Source: Candidatus Curtissbacteria bacterium RIFCSPHIGHO2_01_FULL_41_11 (lineage in GTDB: Bacteria > Patescibacteriota > Microgenomatia > Curtissbacterales > GWA2-41-24). Taken from it: 22,612 nucleotides of DNA. Shown here in pieces: positions 6,197 to 12,889 of this stretch (position 1 is its first letter; each line of letters opens with the position of its first letter). The notes beneath the pieces were generated by a model. It was given only the letters and a program-made list of their open reading frames with translations, ran no database searches and had not been told where the DNA came from. The translations under genes were made by a program, and so were the position numbers. Where the stretch lies: contig MFAZ01000014.1 in the NCBI GenBank assembly GCA_001776335.1, forward strand, positions 15,004 through 37,615, read 5' to 3'.

Positions 6197-6265
6197 GGGG
6201 CAGTTACAAAATACAAATGCCAAGTGGCGGCTAGCTACAAAAATTAAATTCTTACTAACTGCCCT
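6197..6265. terminator. Long-loop inverted repeat between the plus-strand ORFs and the kinase
   Basis: GGGCAGTTA (6198-6206) pairs exactly with TAACTGCCC (6256-6264), extendable by one G-U. The loop is about 49 nt and holds a small GCC/GGC hairpin. TTTATAA follows on the plus strand. It may act as a weak bidirectional terminator for the convergent small ORFs and kinase gene, or be the scar of an inserted element. Confidence 0.35.
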
Positions 6266-6282
6266 TTATAACACCTTAATGT

Positions 6283-7815
6283 TTAGCTTTTCGGCAGGAG
6301 AATAGTTACCGTGGTCCCCTTTCCAGAAACTGAATCAATATTAATTTTCCCCCGGTGCATTTCAATAATCGATCTTGTAAGGTATAAACCAATACCTAGT
6401 CCTTCCTTTAAACTTTGCTTACCTTTGTAAAATCCTTCAAATATTCGAGGCAAATCCTCTTCAGAAATTCCAGAACCCTCATCTTTCACTTTCAATACGA
6501 AATAGGGCAGTGTTTGAGAAAGCTCAACTGTAATTGTCGAATAAGCCAAAGAAAACTTGGCAGCGTTATTTAAAATATTCAGAAAGGCTTGGATCAGCTT
6601 GTCAAAATCTCCCATAACAACTGCCTTCTCATCCATTAGCTTATCTTTAAAAATTAGCTTCCGTTTATGTGAAACTGCACGAAAATCAATAATTACCCGT
6701 CTCATTAATATCCGTAGATTTACTGGTTTCCAATGATATTCCAGCTTCCCTGTTTTAATCTGATCAATCTGAAACAGTTCGTTTACCATCATAATCAGTC
6801 TTATTGTTTCCCAATGAACCACCCTCGCCCATTCTCTCTTGGGTTTTTTCCCTTTTGATAGGGTTTTATTGATTAAGTCTGAATAAAGATTAAGTGTCGT
6901 AATAGGTGTTCTAAGCTCGTGGGAAGCAAGTGATATAAACAGATCCCTTGTTTTTAAAGAATCAGCAAGCTCTTTGTAAAGTTGAGCTTTTCTAATAGCC
7001 ATACTCGCAAAAGAGGCAAATATTCTAAGCATTGCTTTCTCTCGGCTAAGCGTACGATTTTCTGAAAAAGAATAAACAGCAATTATTCCCAAGCTTCTCT
7101 TTTTATACGAAAGCGGAATATATGCAGCCCATTTGATGACTTTTTTGCTACGGGATTTTAAGTCAACTATCTCTTCTCTTTTTTCTACCTTAAGTTCGTC
7201 ATATTTGGCGGCCTTAATAGCAAACTTGAGCAACTTTTCTTGTGACTGACTTTCTAAAGTACCCCAAACTCTTTCCAGCTCGCTGTTTTTCCATAGAAAA
7301 AGTGCTCCATGAGCCGCATTTAAAATTCTTAAAGCCTCTTTTGTAATAATCTCGCAGGTTTCGGGAATTGTTAAAGGTGTTAGAAGTTTAAGCCCGGAAC
7401 GGTATAGGTTTTCGATCTGTTCTGAGATAGTTATATCTTTCCATATACCTACAAAATTAACTACTTTACCTTGCCGGTTTAAAATAGGCGTAATAGTATG
7501 ATCCGCCCAGAATAATTTTCCGTTTTTCCGCCTGTTGATAACTTTAGCCCTGAAAGTTTTACCTGCGAGAATCGTTGACCACAATCTTTCGTAAAATTTA
7601 TTGCTTAAAAGTCCGGATTTGATAATTCGGGGTGTTTTACCTAAAACATCCTGCCGCCTGAAACCTGTGACTCTTTCAAAGCTTCTGTTGGCGTACTCAA
7701 TTTTTCCTTCCTTAGTGGTTATAAAAACACTGTCTGCAGTAGCTTCTACTGCCTCGTAAAACTTCTGAAGACCGATTCTGGTTTCTTCGTTATCAGATTT
7801 TTTTCTCTTAGGCAT
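6283..7815 (-). CDS. Cytoplasmic PAS-GAF sensor histidine kinase
   Basis: 510 aa with no membrane segment, so it senses something inside the cell. Domains: PAS (about 16-135; EGKIEYANRSFERVTGFRRQ, then FVGIWKDIT), GAF (about 145-280; YIPLSYKKRSLGIIAVYSF), HisKA with H-box SLASHELRTPITTLNLY (phospho-acceptor His299), and HATPase_c (about 395-508) with N-box FLNILNNAAKFS, G1 KDEGSGI and G2 GLGIGLYLT. It autophosphorylates and should pass phosphate to the response regulator at 4957-5622. GGAGGGG lies a few bases before the ATG. The gene starts about 80 nt after the membrane-protein gene at 7898-8290 and may be co-transcribed with rpiB. The ligand of the PAS or GAF domain cannot be told. Confidence 0.93.
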   Translation of the reverse strand: MPKRKKSDNEETRIGLQKFYEAVEATADSVFITTKEGKIEYANRSFERVTGFRRQDVLGKTPRIIKSGLLSNKFYERLWSTILAGKTFRAKVINRRKNGKLFWADHTITPILNRQGKVVNFVGIWKDITISEQIENLYRSGLKLLTPLTIPETCEIITKEALRILNAAHGALFLWKNSELERVWGTLESQSQEKLLKFAIKAAKYDELKVEKREEIVDLKSRSKKVIKWAAYIPLSYKKRSLGIIAVYSFSENRTLSREKAMLRIFASFASMAIRKAQLYKELADSLKTRDLFISLASHELRTPITTLNLYSDLINKTLSKGKKPKREWARVVHWETIRLIMMVNELFQIDQIKTGKLEYHWKPVNLRILMRRVIIDFRAVSHKRKLIFKDKLMDEKAVVMGDFDKLIQAFLNILNNAAKFSLAYSTITVELSQTLPYFVLKVKDEGSGISEEDLPRIFEGFYKGKQSLKEGLGIGLYLTRSIIEMHRGKINIDSVSGKGTTVTILLPKS

Positions 7816-7897
7816 AAAAAATGACCCCTCCAGAAATTACATCTATACCATAAGAAAAAATCAGTTTCAACTGCGCAGAAAAATGCAAAGGAGGATA

Positions 7898-8290
7898 TCA
7901 GTGTCGTGGTTTTCGCTCTGAATATATCTTTAGTCCACCAAAACCGTTAGCTGCAGCCATTCCCATATAAGGAATCCAGAATATTGATTTAATTGTCGTA
8001 TCAAATCCTCCAAGGGCTAGTCCCTGCATAATAAAGATGAACATAATCGTGAATTCAAAAATAGAAATTAAAGTCAAAAGTACTACAGCCCTCAACGTTC
8101 CCACAAACCACAAAAAAATAGCCGGTAAAAACATAACAATTCCGAGAATCATTGCATTTAAGAGCTCACGCGAAATAACCAGATCCCAAATGTTAAGAAA
8201 AATAAATACAAAAAATAAATTAACTTTTAAAAATCTCTTCTCAGCTTTTCCTGAAAGTCTAAAAAAAGATTTTATTTGACCAAAATCCAC
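7898..8290 (-). CDS. Small integral membrane protein, unknown function
   Basis: I start at GTG 8290, one nt after the rpiB stop, with GGAGG of the rpiB 3' end as ribosome site. A longer frame from ATG 8359 would overlap rpiB by 68 bp and is less likely. The 130-aa protein has a short basic N-terminus (FFRLSGKAEKRFLK) and about four hydrophobic segments (VNLFFVFIFLNIWDL; LLNAMILGIVMFLPAIFLWFV; AVVLLTLISIFEFTIMFIFI; a shorter one near IFWIPYMGMAAANGFGG). No family is recognised. It is translationally coupled to rpiB. Confidence 0.75.
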   Translation of the reverse strand: MDFGQIKSFFRLSGKAEKRFLKVNLFFVFIFLNIWDLVISRELLNAMILGIVMFLPAIFLWFVGTLRAVVLLTLISIFEFTIMFIFIMQGLALGGFDTTIKSIFWIPYMGMAAANGFGGLKIYSERKPRH

Positions 8291-8291
8291 C

Positions 8292-8738
8292 TTAGTCCTC
8301 CAGTTTTGAGATTTTATCGAGTCGTCTTTGGTGTCTGTCACCTTGAAACTCAGCTTCAAGCCAGGTTGTTACAGCCCGTTTTGCTTCGTCACTCGTAATG
8401 AATCTCGCTCCGAGCGACAAAACATTAGCATCATTGTGCTCTTTTGCAGCTTTTGCGATATCCGCTTTCCCGCTATTGTAAACTGCCGCTCTGATCCCTT
8501 TAATTTTATTGGCTGCGATTGCTTCCCCGTTTCCAGACCCGCCGATTACTATTCCTAACGATTCCGTATCGTCAACCACCTTTTTGACACATGGGATAAT
8601 AAAGTCCGGATAATCATCCTCCTCATCCATCTCAAAAGCCCCAACGTCCTCGACGTCATAGCCTTTGATTCCGAGGTATTTAATAAGTTCCTTTTTTAAA
8701 TAGAAACCTGCGTGATCGGAAGCTATGTATATTTTCAT
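8292..8738 (-). CDS. rpiB: Ribose-5-phosphate isomerase B / LacAB-family sugar isomerase
   Basis: Interconverts ribose-5-phosphate and ribulose-5-phosphate in the pentose phosphate pathway. 148 aa, starting MKIYIASDHAGFYLKKELI (Asp8-His9 of the substrate site). The GIVIGGSGNGEAIAANKIKG loop resembles actinobacterial RpiB: the Cys that acts as base in the E. coli enzyme is absent, and Glu72 occupies the position of the mycobacterial catalytic Glu. HNDANVLSLGARF (His101) and a basic RHQRRLDKI tail also fit. It stands downstream of a terminator and a palindromic repeat that ends 11 nt before its ATG, and no clear Shine-Dalgarno is visible. Confidence 0.92.
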   Translation of the reverse strand: MKIYIASDHAGFYLKKELIKYLGIKGYDVEDVGAFEMDEEDDYPDFIIPCVKKVVDDTESLGIVIGGSGNGEAIAANKIKGIRAAVYNSGKADIAKAAKEHNDANVLSLGARFITSDEAKRAVTTWLEAEFQGDRHQRRLDKISKLED

Positions 8739-8749
8739 GCATTACTTAC

Positions 8750-8815
8750 GTCATTGCGAGGAACGCAGCGACGAAGCAATCTTAATTCAGATTCTTTCGC
8801 TTCGCTCAGAATGAC
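8750..8815. repeat. Palindromic dispersed repeat, copy 1 (intergenic)
   Basis: Begins GTCATTGCGAG and ends CTCAGAATGAC, an imperfect inverted pair, with inner arms GCAATCT/AGATTC. Same family as 12808-12881 and 19039-19112. It fills the gap between the bdbD terminator and rpiB, so any rpiB promoter must lie in or against it. Confidence 0.85.
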
Positions 8816-8823
8816 AGCCTTAC

Positions 8824-8848
8824 AAAAAAAGATGCTTTCGCACCTCTT
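8824..8848 (-). terminator. Rho-independent terminator after bdbD
   Basis: Minus strand: AGGTGC, GAAA tetraloop, GCATCT (6 bp with one G-U), then seven T. It lies about 50 bp past the bdbD stop and closes the operon that contains bdbC and bdbD. Confidence 0.8.
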
Positions 8849-8896
8849 ATTTAAATCTTAACTGTTTTTCAGGGAAAAGAGCAAATTTTATTCTAT

Positions 8897-9529
8897 CTAT
8901 TTCGTCAGCTCGACAAGCTTTTCATAACTCAAAACACCCGGATACATCTTTCCGTTAACAAAAAACGTCGGCGTCGATTGAACTCCAAGTTTTTCGCCAA
9001 GATTCTTATCAGAGTTTATATCGCCGGTTGCATCTCCCATATCATTCTTAAATTGATCTATATTCAAACCAAGACTGGAAGCATATTCAACTAACTTAGC
9101 ATCAACATTGCTAAGACTTGACCATTCCGCCTGTTTTTCGTAAAGCAAGTGATGCATTCCCCAAAACTTTCCACCAATACCCGCGGCCTCTGCTGCTCTC
9201 GCTGCACTCATAGCATTGGCATGCGCTTGCGTCAGTGGAAAATGCCTGTAAATGAAGTAAACATTGCTGCCTTTGTCTTCCAGAAATTTCTTGACAATCG
9301 GATCAGCCTGTTTGCACGCAGGACATTGGTAATCTCCGAACTCTACGATAGTCGCAGAAGCTGAAGCTTCCCCAAGCGTATGGACTGCTCCCGCAACTAA
9401 ATTAACATTTGCGCTTTGGACATCCGGACTTTTACCGCTTCCGCCCCGGCCAAGAAGCAAAGCCCCCACAACCACAAGGAGCAAAGTTGAAACACCAATG
9501 CCTATAAAAAATTTACTCTCTGTGCTCAT
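8897..9529 (-). CDS. bdbD: DsbA-family (BdbD-like) thiol-disulfide oxidoreductase
   Basis: 210 aa. An N-terminal anchor helix (about 7-27) puts the thioredoxin-fold domain outside the membrane. The active site is FGDYQCPACKQADP (Cys69-Pro-Ala-Cys72), with the cis-proline loop STPTFFVNG near the C-terminus and a helical DsbA-type insertion between them. It introduces disulfides into exported proteins and is reoxidised by the DsbB-like partner encoded immediately upstream, with a 4-nt ATGA overlap. A terminator follows. Confidence 0.93.
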   Translation of the reverse strand: MSTESKFFIGIGVSTLLLVVVGALLLGRGGSGKSPDVQSANVNLVAGAVHTLGEASASATIVEFGDYQCPACKQADPIVKKFLEDKGSNVYFIYRHFPLTQAHANAMSAARAAEAAGIGGKFWGMHHLLYEKQAEWSSLSNVDAKLVEYASSLGLNIDQFKNDMGDATGDINSDKNLGEKLGVQSTPTFFVNGKMYPGVLSYEKLVELTK

Positions 9530-9957
9530 TTTATCTTTGGGAATTTTATCAGATATAACATTAAAAGGGTAATTACAAGAAAAGCTGCCGCAGAAAAGAA
9601 CGGAATAGTGGCAAAACCCAAGTACACGACCTGTTTTTGTGAACAGTCATTTATAAGACTGCAGGAGATAGGGTTAATTTCATCTAAGGCAGTCCATTGT
9701 ATTAAATAATGGTAGATGGCAATAAAGGCTCCAATAACAGAAAGTGGCAGTGCATAATAGACTACATTTTTATCTTTTCTTGCAATGGCTACTGCAAAAA
9801 TTATCGCCAGTGGATACATAAGGATTCTTTGATACCAACAAAGCTGACATGGGTAAAGGCCCTTAATTTCGGAAAAATAGAGGCTGCCCAACGTTGCCAC
9901 CCAGGCTTGCAAGAAGGCAATATAAAGAGCATATTTCGACAATTTCTTTAAAAACAT
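9526..9957 (-). CDS. bdbC: DsbB/BdbC-like disulfide bond membrane protein
   Basis: 143 aa with four predicted membrane helices. Two cysteine pairs define the family: Cys37/Cys40 in LYPCQLCWYQRILMYP and Cys99/Cys105 in ISCSLINDCSQ. It passes electrons from the DsbA-like partner to quinone or another acceptor. GAGGTAAG lies about 10 nt before the ATG. It starts just after the FAD oxidoreductase stop (23-nt gap) and overlaps bdbD by 4 nt, so it belongs to the same transcript. Confidence 0.93.
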   Translation of the reverse strand: MFLKKLSKYALYIAFLQAWVATLGSLYFSEIKGLYPCQLCWYQRILMYPLAIIFAVAIARKDKNVVYYALPLSVIGAFIAIYHYLIQWTALDEINPISCSLINDCSQKQVVYLGFATIPFFSAAAFLVITLLMLYLIKFPKIK

Positions 9958-9980
9958 CGTGAAATCTTACCTCAAAACGC

Positions 9981-11291
9981 TCAGGCAATCAAATCTTTCA
10001 TATTGAATTCAGGCTCGCCAAGTTTTTTATAATGAGCGGAAATGTCAATCTTTTTCTTCACCGCACTTGTCAACGGTGACACTTCCGCCGGATCATTTAT
10101 TATTGTCGCCCCGACAATTCTCATCAACCCTCCAATGGTCTTAATAAAAATTCTAGTTTTTTTACCTGCTTCAAAAGTACCCCTCTCAACAACCTCATCA
10201 GCAAACTTTTCGTCTGTCACTCCCAAAAATGAATATTTACCTTCAAAAAACGTGTCCGAATATGAAGACGCTGATTCAAAAAGCGTTTTGACCCCGCTCA
10301 TAGTTCTTGCAACCGCAGCTCCTTGAGACGTTGCATTGGCCCAATTTCCCATAATGTGTTCCCGCTCAAAAATCACGTCGTGAAACTGGGCACAATCACC
10401 GGCAGCGTAAATATCAGGCAAACTTGTTTCCAAATACTCATTGGTTACAATTGCCTTGTCAATTTTTATCCCGCTGCCTTCAAGCCAGGAAAAATCGCTC
10501 TTTATTCCTATACCCACGCCCACAACATCACATCCAAAAGTCTTACCGGATTTTGTTTTTACCACCCCAACAACCCTTACAGGGTGCAACCCTGCTATAG
10601 GCTCGAACTTCTCTACCTCCTCGCCTGCGACAACCCTAACCCCGTTTTTCTCAAGTTCTGATTTAATTATTCTGCTGGAATCGAAATCGAGCTTTCCTGC
10701 CCAGTAATAAGGTTCCCTCACAAGAATTGTTACTTCGCCAATCCCGTTTGCTTTCATTCCTTCCGCAAAATCAAGGCTCACCAACCCTCCGCCGACTATG
10801 ACCCCTTTTTTGCTTGCCCCTCGGGGTGAACCCTCGGGGTGAACCCTGAGTCTCGAAGGGCCACTTTTGCAGGTTTCAATAAATCTGTCAGCATCTTCCA
10901 AAGTCCTCAAATAATGGATATTTTCAAGATCATCACCCGGAACTGAAAGTTTTAATGGATACCCGCCAACCGCAATTAGCAGTTTGCCAAACTGATATTC
11001 TTCTCCTCTCTCATTTTTTAATCTGTGAGTTTTTGAATCTAAACTTACTACTCGTGCTCCCTTGACTAGCTCTATTTTATTTTCCTCATACCACAGGGTT
11101 TTTTTTAAAAATAGAGTTTCTCTTGTAACTTTGTGTGTAATATATTGGGGCAGAAGCACCCGCGAGTACTCCTCGTGAGGCTCATCAGTAATAATCGTAA
11201 TCGAAGAATTAGGGGTTAAACCCCTAATCACCTCAGCTGCAGTTGTACCCGCTGCTGAACCACCAACAATTAAAAAGTCTGTTCGTTTCAA
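9981..11291 (-). CDS. FAD-dependent NAD(P)H oxidoreductase (rubredoxin reductase / NirB-like fold)
   Basis: 436 aa, a two-dinucleotide-fold flavoprotein. FAD-binding motif FLIVGGSAAGTTAAE at the N-terminus, NAD(P)H-binding motif VIVGGGLVSLDFAEG in the middle, and the second FAD motif LPDIYAAGDCAQ. No redox-active CxxC is present, which points to the ferredoxin/rubredoxin reductase or NADH oxidase group rather than thioredoxin reductase. It starts at TTG with AGGAG about 8 nt upstream and overlaps the VIT1 gene by 4 nt (TTGA). It may reduce the ferredoxin or Rieske protein encoded upstream (inference). A repeat-derived stretch (SGPSRLRVHPEGSPRGAS) is inserted just before the NAD(P)H fold. Confidence 0.85.
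   Translation of the reverse strand: MKRTDFLIVGGSAAGTTAAEVIRGLTPNSSITIITDEPHEEYSRVLLPQYITHKVTRETLFLKKTLWYEENKIELVKGARVVSLDSKTHRLKNERGEEYQFGKLLIAVGGYPLKLSVPGDDLENIHYLRTLEDADRFIETCKSGPSRLRVHPEGSPRGASKKGVIVGGGLVSLDFAEGMKANGIGEVTILVREPYYWAGKLDFDSSRIIKSELEKNGVRVVAGEEVEKFEPIAGLHPVRVVGVVKTKSGKTFGCDVVGVGIGIKSDFSWLEGSGIKIDKAIVTNEYLETSLPDIYAAGDCAQFHDVIFEREHIMGNWANATSQGAAVARTMSGVKTLFESASSYSDTFFEGKYSFLGVTDEKFADEVVERGTFEAGKKTRIFIKTIGGLMRIVGATIINDPAEVSPLTSAVKKKIDISAHYKKLGEPEFNMKDLIA
10819..10860. repeat. Repeat inserted in frame in the FAD oxidoreductase gene
   Basis: A 13-bp unit (CCTCGGGGTGAAC) occurs twice in tandem at 10819-10844, followed by CCTGAGTCTCGAAGGG, a variant of the CCTGAGCCTGTCGAAGGG repeat in sufS. 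It is G+C-rich compared with its surroundings and adds about 15 residues without breaking the frame. Confidence 0.8.
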
Positions 11292-12016
11292 ATGGATACT
11301 CCTGAAATTCCGAAGAAATTCAGTGCTTCGCCAGCTGCAAAACCAATACCTGCAGCCAAAAGTCCAATTACAATTGTTTCGACAACTTTGTTGCTCAAAC
11401 TTCCCTTATTCAAAAACCAGCGCGTAGCACCTATCAAAATCATGACCAGAATTGAAACAACAACCGAAGCAATGAGCGCACGAGATAGCGGCCGTAAAAA
11501 AATAAAAGGCAAAAGTGGCGGAATCCCAGCCATTAGATAAAACAACCCAATGACAATTCCGGCAAGTGTGGGCGAGTCTTCTTTTGCAAGACCAAGCTCA
11601 TCACGCATCATTACCTTGAGCCAAAGTTCGGGGTCGGATGTGACTTTTTTCGTCAAAATTTCTACAGTTTGCTTATCAAAGCCGTAATTTTCGTAAATCT
11701 CGCGAATCTCGTCTCTTTCCACCTCCGGTTTATACTCCATCTCCCACCGTTCGATTTTCTCCATCTGTTCATAAAATTCCCTTTGAGATTTCACAGCTAG
11801 ATAATTTCCCAAGGCCATCGATGCGGCTCCGGCGATAATCGTCAATGCGCCGGCAATAACCACAATTGTTTGATCTGTTACGCTCCCCGAAATTCCCACC
11901 AAAAACCCGATAGCCGTAACCACTCCGTCATTTGCACCAAAAACAATATCCCGTAAGAAACCGCCACTTGTGGGATGCTGAGGTTCTCTTTCTGCTATTT
12001 TTGCTCCCGGTTGCAT
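11288..12016 (-). CDS. VIT1/CCC1-family iron/manganese transporter
   Basis: 242 aa. Family signature FGANDGVVTAIGFLVGISG in the first membrane segment, GAASMALGNYLAVKSQREFYE in the second, a Glu-rich cytosolic metal-binding stretch (EKIERWEMEYKPEVERDEIREI ... VMMRDELGL), then three more membrane segments. Members move Fe2+ or Mn2+ out of the cytosol. Its place directly after Fe-S assembly genes suggests iron balancing (inference). A heptamer AT repeat lies just upstream, with a TAAAAT 7 nt before the ATG, so a separate leaderless promoter is possible. Confidence 0.9.
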   Translation of the reverse strand: MQPGAKIAEREPQHPTSGGFLRDIVFGANDGVVTAIGFLVGISGSVTDQTIVVIAGALTIIAGAASMALGNYLAVKSQREFYEQMEKIERWEMEYKPEVERDEIREIYENYGFDKQTVEILTKKVTSDPELWLKVMMRDELGLAKEDSPTLAGIVIGLFYLMAGIPPLLPFIFLRPLSRALIASVVVSILVMILIGATRWFLNKGSLSNKVVETIVIGLLAAGIGFAAGEALNFFGISGVSI

Positions 12017-12021
12017 AATAA

Positions 12022-12048
12022 AAATTTTAAATTTTAAATTTTAAATTG
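12022..12048. repeat. AT-rich heptamer repeat upstream of the VIT1-like gene
   Basis: AAATTTT occurs three times and then runs into AAATTG. The sequence resembles the ends of the longer AT-rich repeats at 15003-15099 and 22515-22612 and may be a reduced copy of them. Confidence 0.65.
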
Positions 12049-12055
12049 AAAATTG

Positions 12056-12280
12056 TCATGGGTATTCCTGCTCTCCCGTCTCCTCATCCACAAGTATTAT
12101 CGCTTTAGTCGGACAGGACTCGGCGGCCAGTTTCACAACATCCGGCGGATCTCCTTCGCCCTCCAAAACAACAGCCTTGTTTTCGCTGTCCAGCTCAAAA
12201 GTCTCCATGGCCAAAGCCACGCAGCTTGCGGCTCCTATGCACAAATCCCTGTCAACGGTAATTTTCCATTTTTTTGCCAT
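12056..12280 (-). CDS. Small ferredoxin with three Cys ligands, probably [3Fe-4S]
   Basis: 74 aa from ATG 12280 (MAKKWKITVDRDLCIGAASC). A longer TTG-initiated frame overlaps the preceding gene and is less likely. Cluster ligands are Cys14, Cys20 and Cys56 (ESCPTKAI). The position of the second Cys in CxxCxxC is Ala17, the pattern typical of [3Fe-4S] ferredoxins. The tail is acidic. It starts 2 nt after the stop of the 51-aa membrane peptide and has no Shine-Dalgarno, so coupled translation is likely. It probably feeds electrons to or from neighbouring redox enzymes. Confidence 0.88.
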   Translation of the reverse strand: MAKKWKITVDRDLCIGAASCVALAMETFELDSENKAVVLEGEGDPPDVVKLAAESCPTKAIILVDEETGEQEYP

Positions 12281-12282
12281 TT

Positions 12283-12438
12283 TTAGTCTAAAAAAGGTAT
12301 CGTAGGCCAAAAAAATAACATGGCGTACGAATCTTTAAAATCAAATGCCGCAAAGTACATCCATACTATAAATCCAATCGCAAAATATACAGTCCCAATC
12401 ATAAAAATTACCAGTGTCCGCGTTCTTAACATATTCAT
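12283..12438 (-). CDS. 51-aa small membrane protein between sufU and ferredoxin
   Basis: ATG 12438 overlaps the sufU stop by 4 nt (ATGA). The frame runs to TAA, 2 nt before the ferredoxin start. MNMLRTRTLVIFMIGTVYFA begins a basic N-terminus and a transmembrane helix (about 8-30); a second hydrophobic stretch (YAMLFFWPTIPFLD) ends the protein. The tight junctions on both sides argue that it is real. No family is recognised. Confidence 0.7.
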   Translation of the reverse strand: MNMLRTRTLVIFMIGTVYFAIGFIVWMYFAAFDFKDSYAMLFFWPTIPFLD

Positions 12439-12794
12439 CTACCAGTGAGCTTTCTGACGGCTTCCAGCGGTAAAAAGACGCATTTCAGCCTTGCGGGGGC
12501 AATATCCCCGCCGATTAACACCAAAACGTCCTGCCCGGTTATTCTCTCAATAGCTTTTACCGACTTTCCCTTAATCGCTTCGGAAAGTATAGAGGAAGAT
12601 GCAACCGATATTGCACAACCGCTTCCCGTAAACTTAACGTCTTCTATCTTACCTTTCTTTATTTTAAAGAAAAAGATAACCCTGTCGCCACACAGAGGAT
12701 TTACTTGTTCCACAACAACGTCAGGCTTTTTCATTTCCCCGAAGTTCTGCGGGTTTCTCCAGTGCTCTAAAATTTCTTCGCGGTATAAATCCAT
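12435..12794 (-). CDS. sufU: SufU/IscU-like sulfur carrier or scaffold
   Basis: 119 aa with three conserved cysteines: Cys35 (NPLCGD, with Asp37), Cys60 (GSGCAISVASSS) and Cys105 (PARLKCVFLPL). The PARxKC motif and its place after sufS indicate SufU, which takes persulfide from SufS. It is shorter than the Bacillus protein, and the stretch between the second and third Cys is reduced. A short AGGGA lies 5 nt before the ATG. It is separated from sufS by a palindromic repeat and overlaps the next small gene by 4 nt. Confidence 0.92.
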   Translation of the reverse strand: MDLYREEILEHWRNPQNFGEMKKPDVVVEQVNPLCGDRVIFFFKIKKGKIEDVKFTGSGCAISVASSSILSEAIKGKSVKAIERITGQDVLVLIGGDIAPARLKCVFLPLEAVRKLTGR

Positions 12795-12807
12795 AATTCC
12801 CTACTTC

Positions 12808-12881
12808 GTCATTGCGAGCAAACGAAGTGAGCGCGGCAATCTTTTTTTAGATTGCTTCGTCGTAAAACTCCTCGCAATGAC
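12808..12881. repeat. Palindromic dispersed repeat, copy 2 (between sufS and sufU)
   Basis: Ends are exact inverted copies, GTCATTGCGAG and CTCGCAATGAC, with inner arms GCAATCT/AGATTGC around a short loop. It is 74 bp long and fills almost the whole sufS-sufU gap. As RNA it would form a long hairpin inside the operon. Confidence 0.92.
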
Positions 12882-12889
12882 AAATCATT

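Noticed and set aside
5935..6216. A 93-aa minus-strand frame with hydrophobic stretches, opposite the small plus-strand ORFs
   Set aside because: No ribosome site or promoter-like hexamer at its start, whereas the plus-strand frames over the same DNA have clear ribosome sites.
6283..7815. Phytochrome-like light sensor, because of the PAS-GAF order
   Set aside because: No PHY domain and no recognisable bilin-binding Cys motif in the GAF region.
8291..8359. Upstream extension of the membrane-protein gene at 7898-8290
   Set aside because: It would overlap rpiB by 68 bp. The GTG at 8290, next to the rpiB stop and preceded by GGAGG, is a better start.
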